Source: Glossina fuscipes (taxonomy: Eukaryota > Arthropoda > Insecta > Diptera > Glossinidae). Taken from it: a stretch of DNA of 64,000 nucleotides. The stretch lies in contig NW_023998415.1 in the NCBI RefSeq assembly GCF_014805625.2, forward strand, positions 26,027,296 through 26,091,295, written 5' to 3'. Numbering within the stretch: the stretch's first letter is position 1; each line of letters starts with the position of its first letter. Below, one piece after another: positions 37,556 to 50,500 of this stretch. The notes beneath the pieces were generated by a model. The model was given only the letters and a program-made list of their open reading frames with translations, did no database searches and had not been told where the DNA came from. Made by a program: the position numbers and the translations under genes.

Positions 37556-39486
37556 TGCTTTTTTTTTTTTTTTGTTTTTGTAAGATTTTAAGATGATTTT
37601 GTATTTTATATATTATATGTGAGTGGTTTAATGGTGTCGTAAAAACGCTCATAAATAAGCTTTAACTCTCTGTTGTCCTTCTTTTCTTTTTTCTTATTTG
37701 CTTTTTAATTTATTTTAATTTTATTAGGTAATCAAGTCTTCTTGAAGGGGTCTTGCATGTTCAACGAACATATGTTTGTTTTTTGCATTCTGAATAAATA
37801 TTTTTCGTTTTCATTTGGAAACAAAGAACGAAAATCTTCGGTTACCCGTGCATAACTTTTCTTTTTATTTGATAAAAAATTATTTATTTTATTCGTATAC
37901 ATAGTATATACAGTCTGAAGCATTCTTAAAATGGAGTCCACAAAAATAAGCGGACATAAAATATCATACTAATCAAATTTCTTATTAGAACTCGAAATTT
38001 CATCATCAATGGTAGTCACTGAGGAATTGTTTAGGTTAGTGGCGGTCCATCTATGCACTGTAGCGAAGAACGAGTAAATTTGCAAGCCAGAACTTTCTTG
38101 AGGTATCTCAAAGTAATTTATTGATTTGAAACGCCAATCAAAGTTGATTTAAGTCAAAATTGATTTAAGCTTGTCTCTTATTGACATTAGCTCCTTGACG
38201 TTATCTCCTGATTGCTTGGACTATAGTACACAGACAGGCCAGCGGTATGGCACAACTAGTTGCTGCTACTAACAATCATGCAAAGAGTACGCATAGTTAC
38301 TGAAAGAGTACAATGTTCAAAACGTGTTGGGAAAAATTTGCAGAGAAAAATATTATAAGGCCACTCCGAGTTCTTCACGCGTCTGATAGCATATTGAAAA
38401 CCTGTTAGAAAAACCTAATTATCTCTCGGTCTCATCCGTTCATTGTCCCTGAAAGCTTCGATAAACAAAGCACTATCTACGTAAGATACTAAATTTATTC
38501 TAATAGGTAAGGGTCGGCCCTCATTTGATTGCTGATATTAAAAGGCTAACGGCAAGATCCCAATAGCTTCTGTTTAATTGGTTAACGATGGGTTCTAATG
38601 CGGTCGATTTTGGCAGTCAACGGGAGTCCATTCTTATAGGTCACAGTGACTTCAAATCTCTATCTCTAATACGTCACGATGTAGTCGAATAGGGTCTATT
38701 CGAATAGATTTTCTTCTGGATTGGTCTCGAGGGATTGTAGTGGGATTTATTCTGGCGGTCGACGTGGAATTCGATCGTCTAATAGCAACGAAGGATAATC
38801 ATGTCTATATCGATAGGTCACGATTCCGACAGTTCGATTGTGGCTCATAATAGATTGTGAGCTTATAGAACACGGTCGATTCGAATTGGGTCGGGTCGGG
38901 GGATTCTAATAGGTCAACGCACTTTCTAGTACGATATATTTTGATAAGTAAGGTTGGATTCTAATGGAATTACTTTTGACAACTTGTGACAGATTCTGAC
39001 CCTCTGGCCTATGACCAGACATTGAACTTGGTAATATTGCTCTGTATTGTTACCGAAATTTGCAGGCTTGATTTAGGTATTGCGTAACTTGCACACTTTT
39101 CCCAGATTTTCTCGTTATTGAAAGTTTACTTTCATGCGCAGCAAAAAATTCACATTTGCACAATTATTTAATTTAAAATATGTAACTGATGTTGAACGAA
39201 AATTCTACTTGCTAATGTAACAAAAGCCTTAGTCTGGATACAGAACGAATGACTTTTTGATCGGGTAAATGCGAAAACTTATATTAAATATATCCGAATG
39301 AGTATTGATTTTTAAAAAGGATCGCCATAAGCTGCATAGAAAGGAAATTAAGATTGACTCAATATTTTCCACAGCATGATATTCTTACTTCAACCTCATC
39401 ACTTATTGTCTTTATCAACTAACAGATAATCTCCAATGCAAAATTATTGCTCTTACTTGAGCGAATCTTTCAAGATATCCCGCTTC

Positions 39487-39558
39487 AAAAAAAAAAAAAA
39501 AAAAAAAAAGGAAAAAAAAAAAAAAAAAAATTAAAAAATTTTTTTTTTTTTTTTTTTT
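39487..39558. repeat. Poly(A)-poly(T) palindrome
   Basis: A23, GG, A19, TT, A6 followed directly by T20. The A and T runs can pair into one long hairpin. Confidence 0.9.
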
Positions 39559-41400
39559 ATATAAATTTAATTAAATTTTTTTTATTCCATTTATGCTGTA
39601 ATGAAGTCAATACATTGCAAACATTGCAAAGCAAACAAACATTGTAAGTCTAGAAATTTTTGTTTGTGTTAAATTAAGTCATAAACTAACGTAAAACACG
39701 CTTGAGAAAAACAAAGAACACAAGGGAAAGAGATAACGTTTGGTTTGGGATGAATTTTTTTACATCCACTACACTGTTTAGAGCAGTGCTTACATGGTGG
39801 ATGGTGTCTATAAAATGATATCGTAATTTCGTTAAAAAATTACCACATCATCTGAATTATCTCCATATATCAATTTTTTATCTTAATATATTTAATATAT
39901 TTACTCTTTGATGCATTTATAATCATAACTTCTACGTTCTAACCTTAGTACTGATGTAATGTTGATTAGTTTAAAACATTATCACTCTATATAGGAAAAA
40001 AAAATTTTTACATGAACTTCAGTCTCGACCCATTTTTCATAGAAGTTCTCAAGTTCTGGGGAAAAGAATAAGATTGATGTGAAATGAAGAAGACGAGTAA
40101 GAAATACGTGATGGCTGCATCGAAACTTTCTACATAGACCGCAATAATTATTAACCGCCTTATTAGAAAAATGTGTGATTTTAACATTTTCCAAAGTTAA
40201 AAGTATACTATGCTGTTTGTGCCTTCTAATCGCTTGCTCATAACATAAATTGTGCTGGAGTTGGTAAAGGTCTAATCTTTATAAAGTCCTACATTCATCG
40301 ATGATACATCTCCGTAGATCTCCGTATGACCTCGGCTTTTCTTCACCCCCGAAATTCTTTAAAACGATAAAGTTTTCATCGCCGGCATTGCTAGATTTTA
40401 GTAATACTTTGCTTCAATGCTACTTAAACAGAAAATAGTGAAATCGGTTCGTCGAATACCTTTACCTCAGGCAATGCAATCATCTTAAGCCTTATCAAGC
40501 CATAAGATTAAGTTTCCTCCTGATCGATGTTTGTGTTCCAACAGGGCATAGTATTTTCTTTTAAAGGCAAAGTTCTCTGCGTAAAATCTGTTTTCCAGGC
40601 AAAGACATAGAAATGATGTTCGGAATGCCTTCGCAAATGGCATTTGTCGCTCTAGACTCCTTAAGTTCCTCTCTTGTACGCGAGTAGAAATTACTTCGGA
40701 TAACATTTATCGCAACTAACTCTATTCATTGCGCTGTAGGTAGACATAATAGAAATACAGTAGAATAGTGCTGTGCCAGATGTTGCTTATAATGTAACAA
40801 GGTTAATACACTCATCTTTATTGAGTGTAAGGGAAAACAACAATACGCCAAGTTTAATTTAGAAATAAAAGGAAAATGAAAAATATTGTATGTATATGTG
40901 TAAGCTGTAGACATACACAATTTAGACATAATCATAAACAAAAGACTTGAACAACGAACGTGTTTTAACTAAAACATCACCAAAGTTGCATTTAACAAGA
41001 CGGATTGAATACCACGTTTAGGAATGCTCGTATAGGGCATCAATGTGAAATGAAATTAAATACAATTAGTTTTAAGTTAGAGCAAAGATAATACATAAAA
41101 ACGAAATCAGCTGCGTTAAAAGCAAAATTCTGTTTACCGGCAAAGTAGACAGAAAAACAAAAAAAAAAACACAAAAAAAAAAACTTATTTCGAAAATCTT
41201 GCTTGTGAGGGAGTTTTCGTTATACGCGAACACAGCACACATCGAAAAAAAAATGTGCAGATAGGTATATTCTCTTACCGGTTAATTATGTCTCCTTCGT
41301 ATCTTCATTGCATTATAAACCTAACGATTATTAGACGACTATTTCAAACGGATTCACTCTCACTATTTTCTCTTTCTAAAAATAATTTTCAATTCATTTC

Positions 41401-41799
41401 ATGACAAATGAAATGTACTTATCCGCAGGTTCATATCCGGCTATTTCTTTAAATTTTTTTTGTTGTTTACACCTTTTAAGACATATCGTTGTTGGCCCTT
41501 TCAATTCGACGAACAGACGCCACAACATTTCACTTTTCACTCAACGTTACATATATCCTACAACACATGAACGATTTAAAAGTATGGATAGGTTTACTGC
41601 CAACAGACATTGTTTCTGTGGCAAGGACAAATCGATATTCATTGTCTATTTTAAGGAAAACAAGCCGACTCTCAAATACCCTACTTCACTTCATTTAGAT
41701 GCAATGCTTCATTTATTTTCGGAATCAAATAGCAAAACTTATACCTTGTATCCATGTAAAGGCGTGCTTTTTTCGAAAGCCTCTTCACAACCCATATAA
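41401..41799 (+). CDS. Unrecognised ORF, 132 codons
   Basis: The longest open frame outside LanA. It is Ser-, His- and Phe-rich with no signal peptide that I would trust, no repeated motif and no family I recognise. A second plus-strand frame (41489-41698) is open over part of it, which argues for chance. There is no convincing start context or splice partner. Confidence 0.15.
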   Translation: MTNEMYLSAGSYPAISLNFFCCLHLLRHIVVGPFNSTNRRHNISLFTQRYIYPTTHERFKSMDRFTANRHCFCGKDKSIFIVYFKENKPTLKYPTSLHLDAMLHLFSESNSKTYTLYPCKGVLFSKASSQPI

Positions 41800-42159
41800 G
41801 ACGTAGCCTAAATTTGGCAAATTAAATTTTTCCCCCAAAAATCTTAATTCACATTCTTCAACTATTTTCGTCATAAATCACGAAAAGTGCGATTTTGTAG
41901 AACCATCATATCGATTGTGTGTCAAAATAGTAGGTCTACGTGGTCTAAATTTGATGCAGTTAGATTTATATCAAATAATATTTTCATAAAATAAAAAAAT
42001 TGAACCTTTCTACTTTGCTTTTCATACGAACAGTTATATAAGAGAGGTTCTCCTTCTTTTCCTTACATCAATACAATCATATGCTGAAATACTACTTTTC
42101 AACGAATCTTTCCGAGAAATTTCGGAAATTTTAATTTTTTGTTAAATGTTTGTAAAAGT

Positions 42160-42370
42160 GATCCGATGTAAGTCGTTATCTGCAGACTTCGTACTTGGAT
42201 CATAACACGTCAATTTACTAAGTTTCGTCTCAGACGGACGGAAAAACTTAAATCAATTCAGAAAATGATTTTGAGTAGATTCATATAGCGAAAGGTGATT
42301 CTTAGGGTCTGTGCTAGGTCACTGTTCATACATTCGCATTAATATACCCCGTAACACAAATGGTGGTTAC
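42160..42370 (-). repeat. Family B dispersed repeat, minus orientation
   Basis: On the minus strand: 'accaccatttgtgttacggggtatatta', '..cacctttcgctatatgaatctactcaaaatcattttctga', 'ttgatttaag' and 'ccgtccgtctg', the same block order as 19386-19640. It lies about 0.8 kb downstream of the LanA stop. Confidence 0.6.
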
Positions 42371-42374
42371 TATG

Positions 42375-43132
42375 AAAAATTATCCAAGAAGACAATAACG
42401 TGACATAATGTTAATCAAAACTTTGGACGAAACTCGCGAAGGCGCAGGAACAGCTATGAGAATTGAAGAAGAAGGCATTGTGACATTGCACACCTGACAT
42501 CATTTCTCACTTAATCGATGCTGAAATATATATTTAATGTTCAAGGACAGTTTCTCATTTAAAAAATAAAAATAACACAACGATTACTTTTAGTTTGCAT
42601 TGATATTTTCTTTCTTTCGTTTGCAACAAGTGCACTTTATTGAGAGTAATAAAAAAAAAGTAATTGTAAAGAGAACTAGAGAGAACATAGAGAGAAAGTT
42701 AATATATATATATGAACTTTGACGCTTTAAAGACGCTTTATTGTCTATTGAGGATAGATGAAGAGAACTTGTAGTGAAAATGTTAACGTTTTAAGCCATT
42801 GTTTTTTTTTTTTAATACAGATAAGTTAAAGTATTTTTATGAACATTGCAATGAAGATGAGATCCAAACGAGGACCAATTATGTTGGTTTAACTTTTCGC
42901 GGCATATTTTTAACCTATTAGTAGGACATGTTGAAAGCACTCAACATGGTGCTGCGTTTTGGGAGTGTTTGGAACTGATATACTTAAATCGTGTTATACG
43001 TATTTGTTTTCTCTTCGTGCTATTCATTATCATTAAATTTTAAATTCGTTTCGGTTATTCGTTTCTAACACCCAAAGTTTCCACTTTCATTCATGTTCCG
43101 TATCATTGTCTCTAGCAGCTTTCGATGCCTCT
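42375..43132 (-). other. LanA 3' untranslated / downstream flank
   Basis: Non-coding AT-rich DNA immediately after the LanA stop. It probably contains the 3' UTR down to one of the AATAAA sites near 42740 or 42640. Below that I see no gene. Confidence 0.5.
42636..42742 (-). promoter_or_regulatory. Candidate LanA polyadenylation signals
   Basis: On the minus strand AATAAA occurs at 42742-42737 and again at 42641-42636, about 390 and 490 bases past the LanA stop codon. Either would give a 3' UTR of about 0.4-0.5 kb. I see no closer AATAAA between the stop and 42742. This is motif evidence only. Confidence 0.4.
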
Positions 43133-44598
43133 TTAACCCAACGGACAAGCTCCTTGCCATATCTCACCATTCACTAAATTCGGAGAAATTCGTACGGGTT
43201 TTTTATTCACCTGGATATTGCCTATGCAGCCTTTAAATGTCTTTTTAGTTTTTAAGCCTGGGGCTTTATTGAAGGCCTGATGGCCGCCCAAGAATAATGG
43301 CCTATTGGTTTTCGTAGTGGTAGAGCCTTCTGTGCCCACGCCTGGTTTGGCACTATAATAATCCACCGAAATTGTTATGACGAATTTCGATTTCACCGCT
43401 TGAACATTACGCCATTTACCGTCACAGTAACTACCATTATCTGGCAGAGTATAGTTTGTGGAAACAATATTCTTTGAATCTGATTTGACCGTGAACCACA
43501 ATCTATTATCAATCAGCTCCAAGATCATATACGTGTTTTTGCCGTGCACCGAGAACAGCAATCCATCAGGGTCACGTGGCCGGAAATCAAAACTCAAACT
43601 AAAATCTGTACCGACTGTGAAACGATCAAATAATTTCACATAACCTGTTGGCTTATTAAAGAAGTAACCCGGTTCAATTTGTTCAGAACATGGTACAACA
43701 TGATAGATAATTGGCTCTTTCTCCAGGGCTGCGCCATTTACTTTTATATCCTTCAAACAGCCATTATAGTAAGAAGTATTCCGGATGTCTTCAATGTTCT
43801 GACGCACACTCTCTTCTACATATTTTGGCACGCCGCCCAAATAAATGGGAAACTCTACAACTATACCTCTAGGACTTTTATCTTCCAGCTCTATCATAGG
43901 CGTTTGTTCAACATCGTCAATAAATAGACTGACCTTTCGATTGTTTCTTAAAAACTGTACGGTATGCCATTGGCCGTCGTTGAGCTCTTCGGCGCTGCTG
44001 ATATTAGCCACCAACGAGCCCAAATGCACTTGATGATGTATTCTACCTTCGCTTAAGAAAACAGCTATGTAATCTGTATGATATTTATCAGAGGCATAAA
44101 ATAATAGACCCTCATGATAATCAGTGCGAAAACTGAAAGTAACCGCATAATGTCGACGTATTTTGGCAGATAATGAAGGAATTTCCAAACGTTGTTCTCG
44201 AACAGAAAAGAAACGATAACCAGCTTCTATAAAGTCCACGTCGTAATTAGGATTTATCGGTAATTTGCATCTTGGGTCCGCTGGTTTATTTAAATCGGGC
44301 CAAAGTAAAGGCCTTCGAGTGATGGGTCCATGATCTTCATCAAATTCTCGAAAATCGGGAACGATTGACGGTTTCTGAGTACTAGTTGTCGTAGTTGTAA
44401 CAAACGTAGTAGTGGGGGCAACTGTCTTAAGGACGAACATTGGAAATTCAGTTGTTGTAGTCGTGATAGCGGTAGGAGTGGTCGTTGATAACTGTTTCGG
44501 CCTGCTTATGAAGGAAGGACGATCTTCTTCACCTTTGGGAATAAATAATTCATTTTCACCATCTGGATAGTAAATCGGTACAGCAGTTATATCGTAAG
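43133..44598 (-). CDS. LanA: LanA last coding exon: Thr-rich linker, LG4, LG5, stop
   Basis: The exon starts at an AAAG acceptor (S/YDITAVPIYYPDG) in phase 1 and ends with codons for CPLG and TAA at 43135-43133. About 110 residues form an acidic then Thr-rich linker (TTTPTAITTTTTEF, TTTFVTTTTTSTQKP), likely O-glycosylated. LG4 follows from about base 44270 and LG5 from about 43685, each with the conserved LG core and the final disulfide cysteines (NGCLKDIKVNG...VPC; KGCIGNIQVN...GACP). LG4-5 is the receptor- and dystroglycan-binding module in laminins. Confidence 0.95.
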
Positions 44599-47500
44599 CT
44601 TTAAAAAAAAATAATTAAAATTATTATGAAAGTGACGTTAGAAATTTTTCCGCACTTACAAAATATATCGTTTGAACAACTGTTGATATTGCCATTTTTC
44701 TTTTCGATACTATCTGCAAAATTGATAATTTCACCATTAACTGTAACATCACTTATACAGCCTAAGAAGTAGGCCAAATTTGCTAAAGCATCTCGTGGTA
44801 TTTTTATGTTCTCCGGAAGCCCGCCAAAGAAAATATCACCCATGTCTATATACAATGGTTCGGGCGGATATGGTAATCTGGAAAATTAAAAAAATTAGAA
44901 AGACGTATATTCCTTAAAACATATTGCTATTTTACCGTTTGTCCTCCATGTCGTCGATAGATAACCTTAACTGATTGCCATCATGCAAAACGGTTACCAC
45001 ATGTTCTTCGCCATCGTTCAATATACGAGCGTTCGATTCCAATTCACTACCCATTGAACGCAACGTCAAGTAACCATCTTCCATACTTAAGCTTATAGTC
45101 GAGCTTTGATTCTGATTAGTACCGTAGAATAGCACACCGTTCTTCTGACGTGTCTTGAATTTCAGATTAATGTTTAGATTGTTATTAGAACTAAGATTAG
45201 CGGTACGCAAGAAACCGAACTCATGAGGTGGATAAGACAAAATTGTGGAAAACTTCTTAGGGCATCCTGGCTTGGCGCCTACAGCATTCACATGTTCACT
45301 CAAATCGACTTTATTGCCAGAAATTGTGACGTCATCTATACAACCATCAAAGTTTTCTTCAACAATTATTGAATGATTGCGTTTGCCAGGGAATCCTCCG
45401 AAGAACATACGTTTGAACACAGGCATAGTGTCATCAGCTTGGGGAGGAGCTTCTTCTTGGAATATTTGTACATCATCGACTTTTAGCACACCTCGTCTAC
45501 CATCTCTTTCAGCAACAACTCGATGCCATTCGTCATCATTATATTTATCGTTGCTGCCTGTCGAGACAATATGCTCTCCCAATTTATAACGGAAAAATAC
45601 AGTTCCATCGATCAATTCGATAGACATAAAATGACTATTACGCCCGTAGAAGAACAGTAAGCCGTTTTTAGCATCCTTAGCTGCTTTAAAACTGAACTGA
45701 ATACTCGAACGTGTTTTAAAGTTGTACGGCGTTGCTTTGAGTACCACATAGCCATTGCCATTGAAACGATATCCCGTCGGAGGAATGTCTTTACTAAGAA
45801 GTTTCTTTCTTTTTTGCGCTCCCTGATTATTATCTTCGCCGTAAACAAAATTCCATAAGCCGACTTCTTCATCTCCAACACGTAAATCGTCAATCTCCCC
45901 CACGAACGAACTAGAATGTATATCTTCGGGTGGTGTGAAATCTGACGGTGGCGGATAGCCGCCCACAAACAAACGGCTGTTACGATCCACATTAAATACA
46001 TTATTTGCGCCCATTAAAGCCTCCTCTTTCACATGATCAATTACTGAACCATCGTCCAATTGTTCCCGTATGATTAGTTTTACATTAGATCCCGTGCGAT
46101 CGACAATAGCTTGATACCATTCGCCATCGGCGACATATTTTTCGTTAGTAATACGTTCAGGTCCATTACCCAAATCAAGAGTCAATATTGGATAACCATT
46201 CACTATCTCCAAGGCCATAAAGTCGTCATTCTTAGTAGGCGCCACAGCATTTGCAGCTGTTTTGTTATCATTACCCAAAAATAATAAGAAACCGTTTGGA
46301 TTGTCGGTTTTAAAGTGAGTAGAAACTTTTGTTTTTGTTGCTAGCAAAGGCAAAGTTTCTGGGGTCTTCAGTTCTAAGATAGTACTGGGCACAAATTTAA
46401 CACCTACTTTTATATCATTTGCTATTTGTCTGGCTGTTTCGATTTGCCGTCTCAAACCTTCAATTTCGTCGCCTAGCTCCTGACCAACCATTTCTACTTT
46501 AGCTTGTTGTTCACCAAGGCTATCGGCCATAATAGTCAACTCAGGTAAGAAGGTTTCTACACTGTCAAGATGATTTTGCACTTGATTGATATCCTTGTTC
46601 GTCAAGTCGATATCTTTAGAAATGTTACGCGCTTGGTCTAACTCCTTGGTAGTTTGCTTTACTACAGGTTCCAAAATATCCAAAACGTCTTTCATTATAT
46701 CCAATGCATCACTAGCATTTTGATTAGAGCTTTTATACATGTCTCTCTGGGACTCAGCCGGTAAAGCTTCCATAGCAATATTGATGTCCTTCAGTCGATT
46801 TTCCGTATTTTCATTCAACATCGAAATTGATTCCACTTTAGCAGACGAAGCATTTAGGCGCGGTTCCAAATCACTCTGTACTTTATGTAATGAGGCTCGC
46901 GCTCTTTGCAACAACTCGGCCGACTCCTTATCAGCCGCTCCTGCGCGATCCTCAATACCAAAAGTTTTCTCAGTAGCATTGCCGGCGGCATATTTTGACT
47001 TTTTGGTAAATTCTCTGGCTGAAGAGACTGCATCTACAATATCACTATAAGCTCTAGCCGCTTTAATGGCAGGCTCGGCACTAGCAGTCATGTCAGCATA
47101 TTGCTCGGTCAAGTCTTGTGCCCTTACAGTCAACTCTGCACCCTTTAATTCAGCTTGTAATGTCATATTAGAAGCTTCAAAGTATTCGTTTTCAATCTCT
47201 GGCAAGTCCAAATCAATTTGTTTATTCACATCCTTTAAAGTATGCAGTACTTTACCCAAATCACCAATTTTCTCAGCGATTTCGGTCAAAGCAATGTCGC
47301 CGTTAGTGTACAAATTATAAGCATCTTTAATATTCTTTTCAGCTTCTTTTTTCTGATCTGCAACTGTATCGAACTTGGAATTTTCAAATGCCATTTTGTT
47401 TAGAACATTCAGTCTTTCCACTTCGGCTGATTTATTGGCCGCTTCAAGGCTCCAATCGTATAAATCTTCTAATTTATCACTGAACTCGCCTATGTCGTTC

Positions 47501-50500
47501 TTTAAGCCATTCAACGATTTATTTTGCGACTTCACTGGCTGTATAATAGTGCTGATCTCACTTAGCAACTCAGTAGCTTTTTGTAAAATGGAAACATTGT
47601 TTTCCAAATCAATCGATGTAGCATTAATTTGACTTAATAATTCTTGGGCTTCGGTTAAAGCAGAGTCAATTTTTGTGCTCGCGGCTGTTTCCAAGTTACG
47701 TGACAAAATTTCCACAGACGCTATAGCATCTCGTGCTTCATTGGTACTCAATGCTACTTGTTCACGTAGGCCAGAGACATTTGTTAAAAGAACGCCTGCC
47801 ATATCGCGACTATCTTCAGCATTATCAATGGTTAAATTGACTTGTTTTAAATACATTTTTGCTTCTGCTTCCAGCTCTGAAACAGCAGACCGTGAGGGAT
47901 CTAAATTTACGCTTTTTGGATCAAGACTTTGAACTTCTGGAGCTACTTTTTCAGCTAATTCATCATAGTAATTCAACTTTTGACTGGTGAAGAAAGCTAA
48001 GGCCACTGATTGGAATTCATCCATAACCGGGTCTATTTCGTAACGCAAACGATCTGTCACGTCTAATAAAGCATGATGGCACGCGTCGCACTCAAAGCAA
48101 CCTTCGCCTTTGCGCAAAACCCACCGATGAGGACAAGCATCGCAACGATCGCCAATTACACCAGGCAAACATTCACATTGACCAGTGAGGGCATTGCAGC
48201 CAAAACCTCTAGAATAACCCTTATTGCAATTGCAAGGCGTGCAGCCAGAGGTAGTGTACTTCCAGTGATCAACAGCGCAACGGTCACATTGACGACCTGT
48301 TACTCCAGGTTTACATGCACATTTGCCAGTATGTTCATCGCATTGTGTCGAATTAGAGGCGATACCACAATCGCATGAACGGCAACCTAGACCAGAATCG
48401 TAACCATAGTGATCAGTTTCGCAACGATCACAACGTTTACCAATAACGTTGCCATGACATTTACAAACGCCCACAAATGGGTCGCATTCCAATGTCCCTA
48501 AATCTTCACAATCGCAACTTTGACAATTCTTTAATTTTACAGCGTCTCCATAGAATCCAGGAGCACACAGATTACAGGCTGTGCCAAATGTGTTATTTAA
48601 GCAACGCAAACATTCGCCAGTTAAAGTGTCGCAAGATCCGGGTTCTTCAGGATTAATGTTACCAGAACACTGACATGGTTTACAATAATCGCCTGGAGTC
48701 TGCGGGTGACCATAGAAACCATTCGAACAGAAGTCACAACGTGCTCCTGTATATCCTGCTTTGCAATCACAATGAATTTCGTTACCTGCATCGGAAATTT
48801 CACAACCCACGGCAAAATTATTTCCAGGTATTGGCAAAGGGCATGCGCATATCATACAGTCGTGAGGAGAACCAAAGGTGGCATTGCCATAATATCCTTC
48901 AATACACATGTCGCAATGGTCGCCGGTGGTGAAGTGTGTGCAATCTTCACAAATACCGGTGACACAGTCACAGGTATCAGCGTGACCATTACACTCACAA
49001 GGTATACAATAACCACCATAAGGACCATTAGGATCGCGATAATAGCCAGGAGCACAGTCCTCACAAGATAACCCGGTATAACCGGGAGGACAATGGCATT
49101 TTTCAACTGGCAAAAATTCATACCCATCTTGACTGTCGTCATCGCTTTCGTCAGCCAAAGTCAGATAGACCTCCGACAATTGAGAAATTAATGTCTGCTC
49201 CCAATAGTTGGCGCGAATGTAAATCATATTTATATTACGTAACGCCATCATAAAATCAGCCCGATTAATCACTTTGCCATCCTGGCTAAGGAAGTTACTC
49301 TCAACCATATGTACTCGATTCTTAAATACTTGGTTACTGGAAGGCTGTTCATAGCTTTGATGGATTAAAACATGATCTTTACTAAACAGTATTACGTCAG
49401 GAGCAATCAGAGGTTTCCCTGAAAATCCTGTGGAATAGAACAGAGTATAGGCGAGTTCACCGCCATAAGCTGAGATATGACTATTCTGTCCAGCCAAATA
49501 ATCTAAAACACCAAAGTATACAATGGATTCATCGTTAATGTCGGCGAAAGAAAAATCAGCCTGCAACATTGTCTCATTTACTAATAGCTCATCGGCGGGA
49601 ATATCCCAAATCGCAAAATCGATAAACTTGTCAGTAAAGTTAGCCGTATTTAATGAGACGTTCTTTAACAAGCTCACATTAAATACCCGAAGGTAAGCGC
49701 TCTCACATCGTGAAGTTTTGCCAAAACAGAAGCAAGCCGTGCAGCCATCTGGATTATTGTATTGCAAATTATAGGTACCATCCATGCAAAGATCACAATC
49801 TCGACCAACTACATTCTTTTTGCAGAAGCAAGCACCGTCAACTTTGTCGCATATTTCTAATTCCGTGCCGTCTACATTACAAGAGCACTGATCACAACGT
49901 GGAAAATCAAAATAGCCGTTTGAACAAGTATCACAGGCGCGACCTTCAATGTGCTCTCTGCACTCGCATAAACCGTTGAGCATATCGCACTGTGTGTTTC
50001 CAAGCGCAACACCTAAACGATTACAATTACAATCCTCGCAACCTATGATCTGATGATAGCCATAAGTATTAGGCGCACATTTGTCACAGTTTTCTCCCAT
50101 AACATTAGGCGGGCAAACGCAATCGCCGGTATGAGGTTCACAAGTGGCGGTTGATGGACAACTGCAAGGTTTACAATCAGGGAAACCATAATAGCCGGTA
50201 CGGCAAGCTCCACACTGACGATTGATGATGTTCGGTTTACATTGGCATTGCCCACCAAAAGGATGGCATTCGAAACTTGTGGATCCTGCATAGTCGCAAT
50301 TGCATGGCAAAGCACCGCCATTATAATCAGCCGTCAAGGAGAATACAGCCTTTTTGCAGAAGTCTGACGCGTTATGAGTAATGTAGAAATGGTCCTGGCC
50401 ACATTCTTGGATAAATTCTTTAGTTTGATCGAAAGTTTCCTCGATGAGCAAATCATCGCTATACTGATCAACGGGTACAACAATCAAATAATCCAACCAA

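Larger units (their letters stand above)
37560..42155. other. Intergenic DNA, no recognised gene
   Basis: Holds a less AT-rich, internally repetitive stretch at 38490-39000, a poly(A)/poly(T) palindrome at 39487-39558 and A runs near 41158-41182. The longest ORF outside LanA (41401-41799, +, 132 codons) is listed separately. Confidence 0.55.

Noticed and set aside
44601..44855. The 84-codon ORF as a separate small gene
   Set aside because: It is LanA exon 44877-44660 read through its donor into the intron.
48073..48378. An RGD tripeptide suggesting an integrin site
   Set aside because: It occurs only in the antisense frame of the LanA LE region, not in the laminin reading frame.
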